64,000 bases of DNA from Entoloma clypeatum (taxonomy: Eukaryota > Basidiomycota > Agaricomycetes > Agaricales > Entolomataceae), in assembly GCA_963565915.1 (NCBI GenBank), contig OY751492.1, positions 2,356,001 through 2,420,000 on the forward strand, written 5' to 3'. Positions within the stretch are counted from its first letter, which is position 1. Each line of letters starts with the position of its first letter. A model generated the notes under the pieces. That model saw only the letters and a program-made list of their open reading frames with translations, was not told the DNA's origin and searched no databases. Of the stretch, positions 46,046 to 59,010 are shown one piece after another. A program made the position numbers and the translations under genes.

Positions 46046-46133
46046 TGTGGTGAAGTTTCTATGTGGCAGACTCGGAATACCAACGAGTCACAAAATAGTC
46101 ACGTCACACCACACTCACTTTTTCGCCACCAAG
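46046..46133. promoter_or_regulatory. 88-bp divergent promoter shared by INH1 and ATP14
   Basis: The INH1 start (46045, minus) and the ATP14 start (46134, plus) are separated by 88 bp. Both products act on F1Fo ATP synthase. Both core promoters must lie in this space, so joint control is likely. I see GTCACAAAATAGTCACGTCA, with a CACGTCA element resembling an ATF/CREB half site, but this is only a suggestion. Confidence 0.6.
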
Positions 46134-46687
46134 ATGTCAACATTGCTGAGGCAGGCAGCGAATGCCGTATGTGATTTCTTCCCCGTCAGACCACAGAGTC
46201 TCAATCTCCCATTCACGACAGACTCGTAACATCTCCCGTATCCGTGCCTTCGGGACCACCACCGCTCCTAGGGCCGGTACGTCTATCTTCCATCACTCTC
46301 ACTAGCCCTCCAATTCCGAATACACCCGCAGATATCATCCAGGACCTCTACATCCGAGAAATAAAATCGTACAAGCCCGCCCCCGTAGTAAGTCGCTACG
46401 CACCCTCGAGAGTCCCCCCAAAAAAACAGCTGACCGAAATCTCACTCCAGGCCAAGGATGCACATGTCGGTGTCGTGAAGGCTTTCTCCCCGCCATCTCC
46501 ACCAAGTCCCCCAGCGCTCCCGTCCGACCTTGCTGCCGAACTCTCTGCTTACGACGCTGCGGAAGTCACGCTAGCACAGACTTCAGCACAGGCTTCGACA
46601 GAGACGACGGACGCTGGAAACGATGCTGAGGCCTACCTCAGTTTCCTCGAACAGGATCTGCCCAAGCCTGAGGCCCACCATCATTAG
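46134..46687 (+). CDS. ATP14: F1Fo ATP synthase subunit h
   Basis: Four exons, 46134-46166, 46222-46276, 46332-46387 and 46451-46687, join to 126 residues. The N terminus (MSTLLRQAANA, then TRNISRIRAF) is a mitochondrial presequence. The mature part has DIIQDLYIREIKSYKPAPV, then AKDAHVGVVKAFSPP, which match fungal subunit h, and an acidic C terminus ending in His residues. The subunit is part of the peripheral stalk in the inner membrane complex. It diverges from INH1 and converges with RPO41, whose stop is 270 bp away. Confidence 0.9.
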
Positions 46688-46956
46688 ACATACTACGGTT
46701 GTACATAGATGAACAATCAAGCTGTCTCGCCATTCCAGTGTGACCTGAGAGATCCAATGGCGTCCATTTGACTTCAAAGCTTCATCTCTAAATCCTGGTA
46801 TTCCATTATCGATTAGCATGATGAGCGATACAGTATGTGCATGAGTAAAGCAATGAGTGTGGAAGAGCTGGAGCAAAGAAAGAATATGGTAAGTAGGGGT
46901 GAAGAAGGTATACCAACAAAAGCGAAGCAAGAGAGTAGGAGGGCGTAGACCGTCTG

Positions 46957-49900
46957 TTACGAGAAGAAGTATTGCGACTTTTTTATCGCCTCAACGTTGA
47001 AATCGCCCTTCTTTGGCAAGGGCGGCACAATATCTGTCACATTGACAAACTTGCCCATGAGCTGTTCCAACGCCTGGGCTTCTTCTTCCACCGTCATTTT
47101 CTTTCCCCGCTTTCTCTTCTTAGGCTTCTCTTCCTCTTCTTCCTCCTGCTCAATGAGCTCAATCTCCTCCTCAGAGGAAAGGCTTTGCGCCAGATCTACA
47201 GCAGGTGATGGACTTTCCTCTGAAGCAGCAGCACAGACTTCCTCTTCGCCCGCCCCGACCTTGTTCTGCACCTGCGACTCATCAATGGTCGGCGTCATTG
47301 TGTCTGAGATTTCCAACAGGTCCTTCACAGCCGACAGCGCCTTTGCCTGTTCGGGCGTAACGATGATCCTTGACCCGGCCGACACGAGGTTCTTGATCAA
47401 AGAGCCGGTACGAAGACTGACGAGAGGAATTTTGTATCCTTTGTATCTTTCCATGAACTATGACATGTTGTCAGCTGATTCACTTCATGGTGCTTCTATA
47501 GTGTGAAACTAACCTCGCTATGAAGCTTCCCAAGAACGTCGGAGGAGTGTAAGGCGATGAAGGTCTCCCGGATGACTTCGGACATCTTGTCAATGGTGGC
47601 AGCGTGCGTCCAATACGAGTCATGCACAGAGGCAAACGTTAATCCCTGAGTCCGGCACTCAAGCGCAGTCAGCATCATGTGTGTCGCATCGAGACTGTGG
47701 ATGAAATTTGGTGGGAAAGCGGATGCCTGCTTCATAGAATTGACTGCATAAAGTCACGCATCAGCGACACAAGAAGAAAAGCCAAAAGCCGGCAGACGAC
47801 ATACCTTCCGCTGGAGAATTAGGATCCGAAATGTACACCGTCTGTAAGGATGTCATGATTTGCTTCCTATTCACCTTCCTATACGGCTGCACAATTGGCA
47901 ACCCCAATGGCGTCGTCCACACCACGGACGTCATCTGCTCTTTCTTCAGCCGGTCGGTTGGGAGGAGGATCTTGCTCGTCCTTTTCTTGCCCTTGCATTT
48001 CGTCGCACTGGAGGCGCGGTGCTCCGCCATGGCTTCGGGGAGGCGTTCTTGTGGGATTGACTTGGCGATGATGCGTGCACAGAGGTTGAGCCAGGTTTGG
48101 ATGCTGCTCGCGCCGCTGAAAAGATCGCCGATACAGAAGATAACCTATAATGGGATTAGATATATGATGAAAGGGGAGTGGTGATATGAACAGACCTTCT
48201 TGGCGAGGTAGGATGCCGCACCCCAGCACTCCTCCTCAGGGATATCCTTCTTGTCTTTCAGTTGTCTCTCTATTTGTTCACGTGCACCGACGAAAGTAAC
48301 ACCGTACACAGTTGTCATGACCTATCAACCGAAGAGGTCCGTCAGCTCACCAGTTGCATCCACTCAGAAGATAAACATACCGTCTGCTTGACAACCTTCC
48401 TCGAAATCTTCCCCTTGAGCATAAGCGCATACTTCTCCCCCTTCTCCGCGTCCTCTATCAACAGCTTCTCAACCATATCCCCAACATGTGTATACACGTC
48501 CGACGGCCGGTCAGCAGCGCTGAGATTGACCTGGCGGGCACCGCGGTCGTCCCCACCAAGTGCGGCGTAGTGCTGCAGCCCGTTACAGGTCCCGTCCTGG
48601 TGCACCGGGAGAGAAGATTCGAATGCGTGTGGGTCGGGTGATTCGAGTGCGGCGCGGAGCTCGATGCAGGTTGCGAGGCATTGCCAGGGGTCGTCGGCTT
48701 GTTGCCACCAGAGGCGTCCCTGGGAATTGTTAGAACATGCGTCGAAAGAAACAATGGAGAACGCACAGTCAAGGGCCGCATCGCGCTATCATAAATATCA
48801 TCCAGATGCTGATGCACAAACCCGACTCGCTCGTCAAAATTGGCCTTGTCAAACCCGTATAAGTTTGCCAAGTGGATCTTGAGCCAGCGCAGACCGCGCT
48901 CGCCTAGAGGCTTGGCTTCGGCGAACTTGAGGAGACCACGACTGAGATCGTCGCCAATGTGGTTTAAGTGCGGGGGGATGGGGTACGCCCGCCCGCGGAA
49001 GTCGAGATTGTGAGGTAGGTAGATAGTATCGCCGAGGAACTACAGAAAAACCATGAGTCGATTGTTTTCAAAGAGAGAAAAGGAAAAGCTCACAGCACGT
49101 GCAATCTCCATCCTATAATTGACATTACACCTCTCTGAATGGCTGTTCGCCTTGTCGGCATTGTGCGCCTTCAACCTCTGTTGGTGAATGGACTTGACCT
49201 TGATATCCGTGTCCATCTCAGGAGGCGGGACCGGCTCGGGACGGTCGTACACCGCTGGGGGCAGTTTTCCCAGCCGTTTACCCATATTCCAGACCTCAAG
49301 GACGACATCGAAGACCTCTTTGTTGATTTTCCAGGGGGTGCCTCCGAGGACGTCGAGGCCTGCGAAGACAAGCTCTACGTTCCCGCGCTCGGCGGCGTGT
49401 TTGAGGTAGGTGGATTGTTCAAGGGAGTCTTTAAAACGCATGGCGGAAGCTTAGTACAAAAAATTAACTTCTTTTCCTAAACGGTGGGAAAGAAAGAAAC
49501 TGACTCTTGTTATAGAGGTATCCACCCTGGTTGGGACCGACCCATGGCCTGGGTTTGACGAGCATGGGCAGATGGCGAGGATGCAGGGTCTCGCGCAGTC
49601 CGTCCTTGGCAAGGCGTTCTGTGACGACAGGGTTGAGCCGAATCACACCGAGCTTCTGTCCACGTAGATACTCGTATGTGTGGTAGAACGCAGGCTGGAC
49701 CTCAGAACTAGTCAATCAGATCGATCAATTAGAAAGCCATGGGAAGCAAAACAAAGGACTGACATTTTATTCCCGTTCTTATCCGTGGCTGTCCTCATAA
49801 CCTCTGCCGTATCCATGAGACATTCCACCAGAATACCGCCAATCTTTGACCTCGTCGCTTGCGTCCACTCCGCAGTCCAGCTCTCTCCATCATTCATATG

Positions 49901-51536
49901 CTTGGCCGCGGCCACCCGCCGCTGATGCAAGCTCCTATATCCCATATTCGAGAAATATCCCGCATCGCCAAGCCGGGGAGAAGTAGGTATATAAATCTTG
50001 TTCCTTTTGCACATCTGTGACTTGTACTCAATCTCGACGGCCTTGCCGACGCCGATGAGGGCGCGGGTGGTCTTCATGCCGTCGTGCACGCCCCCGGAGC
50101 CTTGAAGGCGCATGACCTCGAGGATGGTGATGAGGGAGAGGCGGTCCGCTTTGACGAGGTTGAGGTAGGGGGAGAGGACGGCGCCCTCGGGGACGCGAGT
50201 ACCGCTGCGCTCTGCAGCTGCGATGGATCTGATCTCGTGGTCGAGACGGACCTTGAGCTTGGAGTGCCAGTCCCAGAGCCATTGTTGGAGGTCGGCGTGG
50301 GTGAGGGCAGCGTTCCCGAGACCAAGTTCGGCGAAGAGATCGGCCTGGTGCTTTAGACGCTCGACGGCGACTTCATAAACGGACTCTTCGAGGAGTTTTT
50401 GGCGGGCTGAGACATCGTCAGCGAGGACACGGCGGGCGAGACTGACTTGGGCCAGGTGTCGACGGAGGTTGTCCAGGTTAAAGGGGACCACCATTTCTGG
50501 TTCCGCTCCGTCCTCTGCTTGTTTCTTGGTGGGGGGGATACAAGTTTGGCGAGGGAATGACTTGAATTCAGGTGCGAGAGACTCACATTGACTTTCAAGA
50601 CGGGATTGACCTCTGGCACGTCATCAAGGACATCTGATACTTCCATACCGATGGCTTCGGCCTGGCCAAGTTCTGAGACGATGCGGGACATGTTGAGCTG
50701 CATGGCGCCTTTTGAGAGAATTTTGATGATGGCTGCGGCTTCTTCTGACGATGACATGGCACGGTCTCCGACGACATTGGGGAGGTAAATATTGCGGTCT
50801 ACGATGCGAGAGAGTAAATCGTTGGGAGTGGGTGTTTTGACATTTTCAACAGGAGTGTTGGATGTGGGGTGGAAACTGAGAGAATGACAGGAAATGTGAA
50901 TCAACGTCCGGACTGTTGGTGAAGAAAGACTGACCGATGATAGGCAAGTAGCATGATGGCATAGGTGCTCGCGTCAGGGACAAACTTTTCTCTGCCAGTC
51001 TCGAGAACGTCGTACAAGTCCCAAGCAAACTCTAGCCATATCTTCTTGGGCTCGCGGTCGGTAGCCATGTTGAGATATGCCTCCAAAAAAGCATTGTATA
51101 CCCGTGTGGAGAGGACGGGATTTCCGGGCTTTTGGCGCAACGATTCGAATATTGTGTTTGCTCGGGGGACGTCATAGAGGTTGTGTAGACATGCGTCCAT
51201 GACTGCGACGAGGTCTTGCGTGACGGAGTCTGTGTACCAATACTCGTTGAACTCGGAGGAGCGATCAGTGGGGAGGGGAGTGGGGAGGATGGTGTAGGGA
51301 GCATTTCGCTTGAGGAATCCGGATAGCTCGTCGCCCAGGGGAACGCGACGAGGCTCGAGGGGGAACTCTGAAGAGAGGGGGCCAGGGTAACCTGAGTGGG
51401 GGAGATGGGCAGTGGCGAGGGCGGGTGCGCTGGCCGTTTTTGTCGGGGTTGAGTAGAGGCGTGCAGGACGGGGGAGAGACTGTCGGGACGACGACAGGAA
51501 AGTCGTCTCCAGTCGGCGCACAGTGCGGGATATCAT
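46957..51536 (-). CDS. RPO41: Mitochondrial DNA-directed RNA polymerase
   Basis: Eleven exons: 51536-50935, 50875-50587, 50512-49764, 49707-49505, 49449-49094, 49039-48767, 48719-48381, 48321-48196, 48144-47805, 47743-47514, 47457-46957. The phases join to 1335 residues. The N terminus is an Arg/Ser presequence ([18 protein letters not shown]) followed by a PPR-like extension. Catalytic motifs of the single-subunit T7 type are present: [39 protein letters not shown] and HDSYW. It transcribes mtDNA and primes its replication. Near the C terminus an acidic and [12 protein letters not shown] insert (about 47080-47250) enlarges the protein beyond yeast Rpo41. The usual end FDLE/FFS is here QYFFS. 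Confidence 0.95.
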
Positions 51537-51740
51537 GGTAAGGTAAACCAAAATTATTCTCTCGTCACCTGACCAAATGGACCTAGTCGATTGCGCTCTG
51601 CCGAATAAAAACATCGTTCGCATATGAACCATGGTGGGCGGTGGCCCATCCCCACTGCTTCCCCCCATCATCCACACATGCGCCATCCTCACCATCATCA
51701 CTGGGAAACTCTCCCTTTCTCACAACTAATCGCCGTCGAC

Positions 51741-53670
51741 ATGATGTCCGGTATGTTTCCATCAAAAAACATGACTCTATGTTCCTGACCCATCCCTTGT
51801 CCATAGTGGCCTCTCTAACTGTCATCGTATACCACCACCTCATCACGCTCGATGACGAGGTAACACCATCCCACCTCTCCTCTACCATCCATCTCACGAG
51901 TCTTGCCAGATCAACTGGATGTGGACGTGAGTTATCCGCCCAACTCACATTTGACCTGCTCAACTGGCTCTGTAGGTTACGCACGAGTCTCGCAAAAGTA
52001 CTCTTCCTGGGGAATCGCTATGTCGTCGAATCAATGCTCATGTGCGCGCACGAATTCTTTTTCTGTCAACTCGTTCAACTTATTGTCATTTTCCCTCTTC
52101 GTAGGTTTAGCTGCATTGGTAAATTAAGTTCCATACCTATAGCAAAACTTGTTTGACACGGCGCATCACACAGCCTCATTATATACCCATCACTCAAATA
52201 AAGTAAGATTGAATTTTACCTTCGCGCTCTCCCCTGACCTCAATCCCCAGTTGTTCGTTTACATCATCCTACGAAGCAGCTGAATACAAGCCATTCCGAA
52301 TAGTTGTGATTTCCTCGTACGATGGTTAGCTTTGTAAGTAGAAACCAGCACATCCACCCAATATCACGTTCAACTCAACTTGACTGTTCAGCACCTTTGT
52401 AGTTTCAAGCGCTCTCGTTCAGTGTGCGCGTCCATTTCCCTTGGTAGGCTGACACATTCAAATGTTCAACTGCAATTGCAGGTATACTCATAATACGCGT
52501 CTGGGCCCTGTGTATGTTCACTCTCGGCCTCTTGTAACATAAGTAATCTTGCACCTCAAAAGATAGAAGAAACATTGTAAGCTCTGATTTGCCCCGCCAT
52601 CCTCATGTTCCAACTCACATCTACAGGTTGTAGTCTCCGTCGCAATATCCGTATATATCGGTCCGTTTTCCCCACCAAAATTGTCCCGCATCGTCCCAAC
52701 AGCAATTTTATCAGGTGGTCTAATAATCCTACTTGGCTTCAATCTAAAAAGCTTGTTTGTACCCTCCATACCGAGTAGGTTGAATGTTTATTCGACACTG
52801 TACAGAAGCTCTTACACCTCCCAGTTGGCTTTCCCGTCTTTCGCGCCTGTCATTCCACTGGCTTGTTGACATTCTCTGGTACCTTCTGGTGAGCCCTTAT
52901 CCCCGGCTCTCCGAAAATTAATAACAGTCCTCTCAGGATAACCCCAGTCATAGTGCAAAGTTCGTTTCTCTTCCTTTGGAGGTTTCTAGACTTATCAGGT
53001 GGCGTTCAATTTGCAGATTTACTCCTCGCCTTAGTCGCATATAAACGATACCGCTGGTGGAGGAACGGATATCCTGTAATGGGCCTTTTCTCCATTCTTG
53101 TGAGTCTAGTCTGAATGTCGTCATCGGCGTCCTGAACATTGGAACCATTCACTAGTCCACGGACTCTTTGATATATTTTACAACGTACGTGTGATATGAT
53201 CTAGCTTCCTTGAGAAAGAATGATTTCACACTCTTCTCAGTGTCTTTGGTGCATCCCCTCTTAACTCGTTCGTCATGCCCCAAGTTGCTGACCTCGGTAT
53301 CTATTCTCGTGATTACCAGTGCTTCTAGTAGTGAACCTGTTAATGATCACGTTTGGCCCGCCATTACTATCCACTCTGTTCATAAGGTGATTTCAGAATC
53401 CCTTTTCGTACTATTTTCATAATAAATTTTCGAATACGGCGTAGGCCGTCAACAGCAGCGGGGTGCTTATTGGTGAGTAACATCTTCCGCTTCCACATAC
53501 AATGGTCGATATCCATGTTACAGGGATCGCACATGCTGATGTGCCTTCGAGCACGAGAATCCAACGATGATACAGATCCAGAAGACCCCTCAGCGTCGCT
53601 CGACTTCATACCATTGGAGAACCTTCAGCGGAGAAATCGTTCGAGGCCGGACTTCAATGCCGACGACTGA
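51741..53670 (+). CDS. DUF6533 seven-helix membrane protein
   Basis: The first exon has ten bases (51741-51750); the next encodes VASLTVIVYHHLITLDDE, the DUF6533 signature. A small exon (INWMWT) leads to TLRTSLAKVLFLGNRYVVES. Later segments are ILIIRVWALY (about 52487), VVSVAISVYIG (about 52627), DLLLALVAYKRYRWW (about 53015) and GLFDIFYN (about 53165), each bordered by introns. The last exon carries a Ser/Asp-rich tail to TGA at 53668-53670. The order matches the mushroom family of predicted receptors or channels of unknown ligand. Not every exon border was fixed. Confidence 0.72.
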
Positions 53671-54119
53671 TTCCAGCTCTCATCACCAGTCGACTGTACA
53701 TCTTTCATGAGCATACACTTGTTGTACAGTACCATGGTAGTTTCGGGTATGACATTGCACACCTTTGCTCATCGGACAATACTTATGACACCTGAGCTGG
53801 CTGATACCTATATATAACAAGTGGTTTAAAATGTCAGAATAAAGTATCAGACTGATAGCCCACCGCGAGGTCGAACTCGCAGCCTCAGATGCCCACTGGT
53901 ACAAATCGCTCGACTCCATAAATTAAGAGTCTGCAGGCCTGCGGTTGATTGTTCGTGGCTGAAGGCTCGAGGAACAACTATGACAATCTGTGGCGAAATT
54001 TCGCATTCCACCGTCTGCAAAATGATTATTTCAACTGCTGGACTTATATATATTCACTTTGTTTGATGTTAAAGGGTTATTATAATGGTAAGTGTTGCAT
54101 ATAGATAATGAATGGACTC

Positions 54120-56945
54120 TTATCTTCGGCGATTCCGAGCGACGGGCCTCCGTGCTGCGGGGAGTGGAGGTACAGCTCCAGGCGCCTGGGCGAGAATGAG
54201 ATTGTATGCTGCGGCTTGTTGCGGTTGAACCGCGGCCAGGTTCAGTCTAGCTTGCCTCTCGGCTTGTCGAGCATACTCAGTCCGCTGTCGCGCACGGTAC
54301 CAGTCATCCCGCGCCCTGACTATAATATCGTCGAGTCTGGCGATTTCCTGCGCCTGTACGAACCGAGGCACCGTTCTGTGTTTGGGGTTCAGCAGTTGCA
54401 ATTCCGCTTCGCGAGCCAGCATCCTATCATGATGAACATCCTCCTCCGCCTGAAGCTGCTGGGCATTGTTGACAGCCAAATTGAGGGCAGCTTGGGCTTG
54501 TACATATGCAAAGTTCATCGCAGGTGCATGATAGCCATTCGCTTGTGGCGGAGGTAGAGCAACAGGCATGTCCACCTTGATTGCCTTCTCGTCGATATCT
54601 GGATGATCGCGTTTATAATCTTCGAGAGCAACTTCAGCGGCTCGTTTGACCTTGGATAGTAGGGCGTGCATTCAAAGGTCCAAGTCAAACACTGATAATA
54701 CTGGAGACTCACCTCGTCTGCGTGTCGTTGCTCAACTGAATCAGAGATCGGGCATTTCCCGCTACTGGGGCCTAGCAGTCCCTTAAATACGAAAGGACAA
54801 CCATCGAAACATGACAATAATAGGAGGAACATGCTTACCTGATCGAAGTGGTCATATCCACGAACAGCCTGGCGACAGACATAGCATGATGATGTTCCGC
54901 AAGTGGGGCACGTCATTTTATTGCACTTGAAAAAGACATCCAGGTAGGTCATGAGGGTATCTCGAAACAACTTACTCCTGCTTCTTTGATAAAAGCTGGG
55001 GCATGATATATCAGCGGGTATGTTGCCCAAGGAAAATGATAATGTACGTTTTTTGCATTTGGGACAACTTCGCATCAGAGCGCGCGCTACGAAAAGATGA
55101 AGTCATGTTTTTGGTAGAGTTAGAAGAGGTAACGGACTCATAGCTTCTTCGACAGCATGCTGTCCATCTAAATGTTTGTCATCCTCCACTTCTATAGTTT
55201 GAAAGTGAATGACGCGAGAGGTGGTTTGACACGCGGCGGAGAATTATTACCTTTGCAGCTCTTGGGTAAATGATCCTAGGGGTAAACATGGGCTCAATGA
55301 GTCAATGAAGACCACGGTGCCAAGCACGCACTTACAAGTTTCTTACAACTCCGACAACTGACCTCGCCGCAGGTCTCAGTATTCTCACATCTGAACAGCT
55401 TCTCATCGGGATTTTCGATCACACAACTCCATTCGCAAAAAGGACACTCTTCCAACCCCTCGAGTCCTGCCGACTCGACCTCTTTGCGCTGCTTCACGCG
55501 TTCCCAAAGGTCCATCAACTTCTGGGGCATGAAACGCTGCAATTCCGATGCAGGAATCTCAGCCTTGCATCCAGATTGATCCATGCACTTGATATTAGGG
55601 TTATGTGATCCAAGCAGCGTGGACGCGTAAGCCGTCATGCACTCGCTGCAAAATAAGTGCGTTTCTGGACACTGAACCATCTTTTTCTGCGAAAAAAAAA
55701 AGTCTGCTTGTGGCATACAAAAAAGAAAGGGACGGCGAACGAGACTTACGAAAGGATATGTGGTAAAACAACATCCACATTCAATACCATTCTCCTCGGC
55801 TTCGTCTGCTTCGTTTTGGCTTGTCCCTTGTGTTGAAATTTGAGACACAACCCATGCTAGCTCTGCGTCAAATTCCTGGTCGTGCAGTTCTCGCTTTTTC
55901 CCTTTGAAATTTGGCGCGGCCTTGGGAGTATAGGGCAGTTGTGTTCCATTCTCTTCATGATCGTGTATAAGTTGCTTGAGGGAGATGTAGGTCGGGGCAT
56001 AGAACAAGTTGTGGTTTGCCAACGTTGTGCGTAAATATGGTTTAGGAATATATGGAAAATCTACTTGAAGCTGTTCCTGTAAGGGGCATAGTATTGAGCA
56101 TAAAGGCATAGGAGATTGCATACTATACATACTATAGCAAGATCAGCATAATGCGCTCCTCCCTTGAAAGGCCGTGATTTAGTTGCATAGTCAATCTTGG
56201 TCTTCTTTAAAGGAGTTGCATTCCCGTCCGCGTCTGTAAAGCCAATTTCCTTGTCTCCGTCGGCATCAGCACTAGTTTGTTTCCTTTTACCTTTCGCTTT
56301 CCGATCAACTTTGGGATAGGACGGATTCTCGAACAATATATGGAGAATATGTTCTAGAAGTGTATCGGCCGGGTGTTCCTGGGAATGTTGTCGAGTAAGA
56401 GCGAGGACATGGTCCGGTTCAACGTCCGGAATTATCTCGAGGACGCGAGCGACAGTTGTAGACTCTGGGTCTGGTTCTGGTTCTAAAGGTTCGGGAGGGA
56501 GTACAATTTGAACGTCTTCCTCCAAAGCGTCAAGGGACATAGCGGCTTGCGGCAAGGGCTGAATCGCCTCGAAATATGGTGAATGAGGTATCTTGGGATG
56601 GTGGTTCTCCTCATCGCTCGGTAAAAAGAGAGGGGTCTTTGATGTCGCGCCTTTTGAGGGCTGAATGGGGATATTCTCAGAGAGACTTGACGCGTTCAGC
56701 GTTGGTCTGAGCTGGGATCTGATTCCCTGACGCGACGAGGATGGTCCGGCGACGGCATTACGCGTTTTTTGTCCTGTGAGACGTGGTAAAAACAGAGCTT
56801 CATCGCTGTCGGAATCGCTGAGCTCAAAAACGGGTCCAGAGACAGCCTTCAATTTTCCTGCGCGCTTTGACTTGTCAGCAGCAGGATTGAATGGCGGCAA
56901 CGTCGGTTCCGGGGACGAAGAGATCTCAATGATGTCCATCATCAC
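54120..56945 (-). CDS. RBR-type E3 ubiquitin ligase (RNF216-like)
   Basis: Ten exons, 56945-56133, 56076-55750, 55686-55336, 55275-55251, 55167-55138, 55086-55048, 54995-54976, 54925-54839, 54781-54713 and 54650-54120, join to 763 residues. The N-terminal 270 residues are disordered and start with DIIEISSSPEP, a SUMO-interaction-like motif. RING1 reads CGCCF..MVQCPETHLFCSECM; the IBR has CPFCEWSCVIENPDEKLFRC; RING2 reads CPKCKKPFIKEAGCNKMTC, the last Cys-containing part bearing the catalytic cysteine. A long Ala/Gln-rich helical tail follows. Exon sizes of 20-39 bases in the RING2 region are unusual. RBR ligases pass ubiquitin through a RING2 cysteine. The 3' part is repeated at 63747-64000. 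Confidence 0.9.
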
Positions 56946-57065
56946 TGAATGGTTCAGTGTCAGTGGTCTCAGACTCTGAAGGCTCTATATGATACACACG
57001 CAAACAAAGACTGACCTATGTCCCGACAGTATACTTATTGAGTATCTAAGTATACCATACAATAC

Positions 57066-58885
57066 CTACGATGTCTTGTGAGGTTTTGGTCGCGACAACG
57101 ATACCACCCCGCCCTGAGTCGAACCCATCCGCGCCCTGCTCCTGATAGTTGGTGCTAAGGGTATCCTAAAGTCCTTCGGTTCATAGTCCCATGTAGCATA
57201 AAGACGCGCATCTGGAAGCACAGGCTTGGCCGCAGGTTCCGACGTGTCTTTCTCCTTGTCCTTCAGTTTCGCACCTCCAGGTGTAGGGGGAGGCACTTCG
57301 GGAGCCGGGAGCGCGTTTGCGTTCCAGGGAGCAGGAATGCCATTCCCATATACGAGCAACTTCGATCCTCGTTGAAGGGGAGGGGGGTGTGTTAGTCGGC
57401 TCGTGCGTGTGTAGATACTCGGCTTCATTTTGGAAAAGATGTGTTATTTAGTATGTAACTCAACAAAGGAAACAACACACCGGCAAAACAACACGAGCAA
57501 GGTCAGGTATTCGAGAGAGTTGTTGACTCACCAACGGCGTTAGCCGTTCGTTGAAAGCCACAGGTCGTGACAGCGTAGGTGGAAATTTAATCTCCTTTTC
57601 CTTGCCATCTACCTTGCCCTTGGTATCAGACCCACCGTCAATTGCCATGGGGTAGGATGGCCCTATGACAGCAAGCCGAGGAGTGCATGGCGCAACGCTC
57701 GCGTATAACGTATCTGGCGGGTCCCACCGCGGTATGTTCTGTGTCTGAGACAGCAGAGCCATCGCAACCTTATGTCGCGCTGGTGTAGGTGCGCTTCCAT
57801 TTGCTGGAGGTGGGTGAGTGAGGATATGATGGTAAGCTGCGACGAGTGAGTGCTCTGTTTGTGGTGTGGGGAGGGCGGGGTTTCGTTGATGGGGGTGTTG
57901 AGGTGGCGGTGGTTGGGTGGAAGGAAGATGCCATTCTGCAACACCAGATAACGACGACTGAGAATAGGGGACCTGGAGGAGGTAGTCTGAAGCTGCTGAG
58001 GATGTCACTGGTTGGCTGAGATTCAGCAGTGATCTCTCAATTTTAAGGCTCTCCGTTGCCGGCAAAAGAAGGGGCTCGAACTGTGTCTGCATTGGCTGAG
58101 GGGTGCCGTCCGGTGATTGAGACGCGACAGGGTCAGTTGTGGGAAATGGAGGTAGGAAATCAGGGATATGGTCAGGAGGTTGCCAGCTGCCCTTCCGGGG
58201 ACGTTTCCTTGCGGAAGGTGAAGATGGGTTCGATATGGGTGAGGGTGGTAATGGGGGCGTCGATATTCGCGGTGGCACTGGATAGTGGCCGAATGGTGTG
58301 ATAGAGGGAGGTGGAGGCATTGGCGGTGCCAGTAGTTTCGTACTGACGATCTGCATGACATCGTCGCCAACTCTCTGTTCTTCCAGTTGCTCGTCCTCTT
58401 CTCCTTCGTCCTCCTCTTCGTCTTCCTCCTCTGACGAGGGATTGTATAGCGCATAGTACAGCGGAATGGCATCGTCGCGATCTTGTCGCAAGCCATCGGC
58501 GAGTTGCGCTGGAAATTATCAGATAGAATGTCGGGGTGCACAGACTGCGACCCAACCAACCTCTGAACTCGTTCAGATCTTCCACTCTTCGCGCAGAATG
58601 TATAGCATAACGACTGAGTTCCTTGCCCTCGGAGGAACAATATTCCGAAAGCTCATCGACGCTGACGCCGAGTTCGTCCAGTGCGCCAATAGCATCTCGT
58701 ACAGACATGGATGTGCGCCCCGCATGTTGGGCATACTTTGCACAGGTTGTGGATAGCAGTGACAGGTAGCGCGTGAAGAGGTCTGTGAGAACGAGAGATG
58801 CCTGGGACGACGAGCGAGAGAAGCTGTGAGCGTGGAGGGTCCTGTACACGGCAGCCTCGAGCAGCTTGTGAGAGGCACTCTCCAT
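57066..58885 (-). CDS. Histone-fold (Bromo_TP) protein, TFIID TAF3/TAF8-like
   Basis: Three exons, 58885-58561, 58508-57481 and 57422-57066, join to 569 residues. The first 80 residues form a bromodomain-associated histone fold (LLEAAVYRTLHAHSFSRSSS ... MSVRDAIGALDELGVSVDEL). An acidic run follows, then a long Pro-rich region with KRPRKGSW, and a C-terminal part (YATWDYEPKDF). TAF3 and TAF8 pair through this fold with TAF10 in TFIID. No PHD finger is seen, which favours TAF8 or a fungal TAF3; SAGA-type Spt7 is less likely because there is no bromodomain. Confidence 0.8.
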
Positions 58886-59010
58886 CTAACGGCGCGCGAC
58901 GAGGAGAACAGCGGCGACTGGTGTTTTACCGTCGTGGTTCGTGTCTCGAAATATTTCCCACGCTTCACGTCATAGCTCATACTGTACTATCCTGTTACAA
59001 AGTTTTTGCG
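58886..59010. promoter_or_regulatory. 125-bp divergent promoter, TAF-like gene / HMCES
   Basis: The two start codons face apart with 125 bp between them. No defined element is seen. Confidence 0.45.

Noticed and set aside
53840..53950. A tRNA-like stretch on the minus strand with GAGTTCGAC and a CTCTTAA loop resembling tRNA-Lys
   Set aside because: The 3' acceptor strand GGTGGGCT has no partner upstream and the D arm does not fold; it is at best a degenerate relic.
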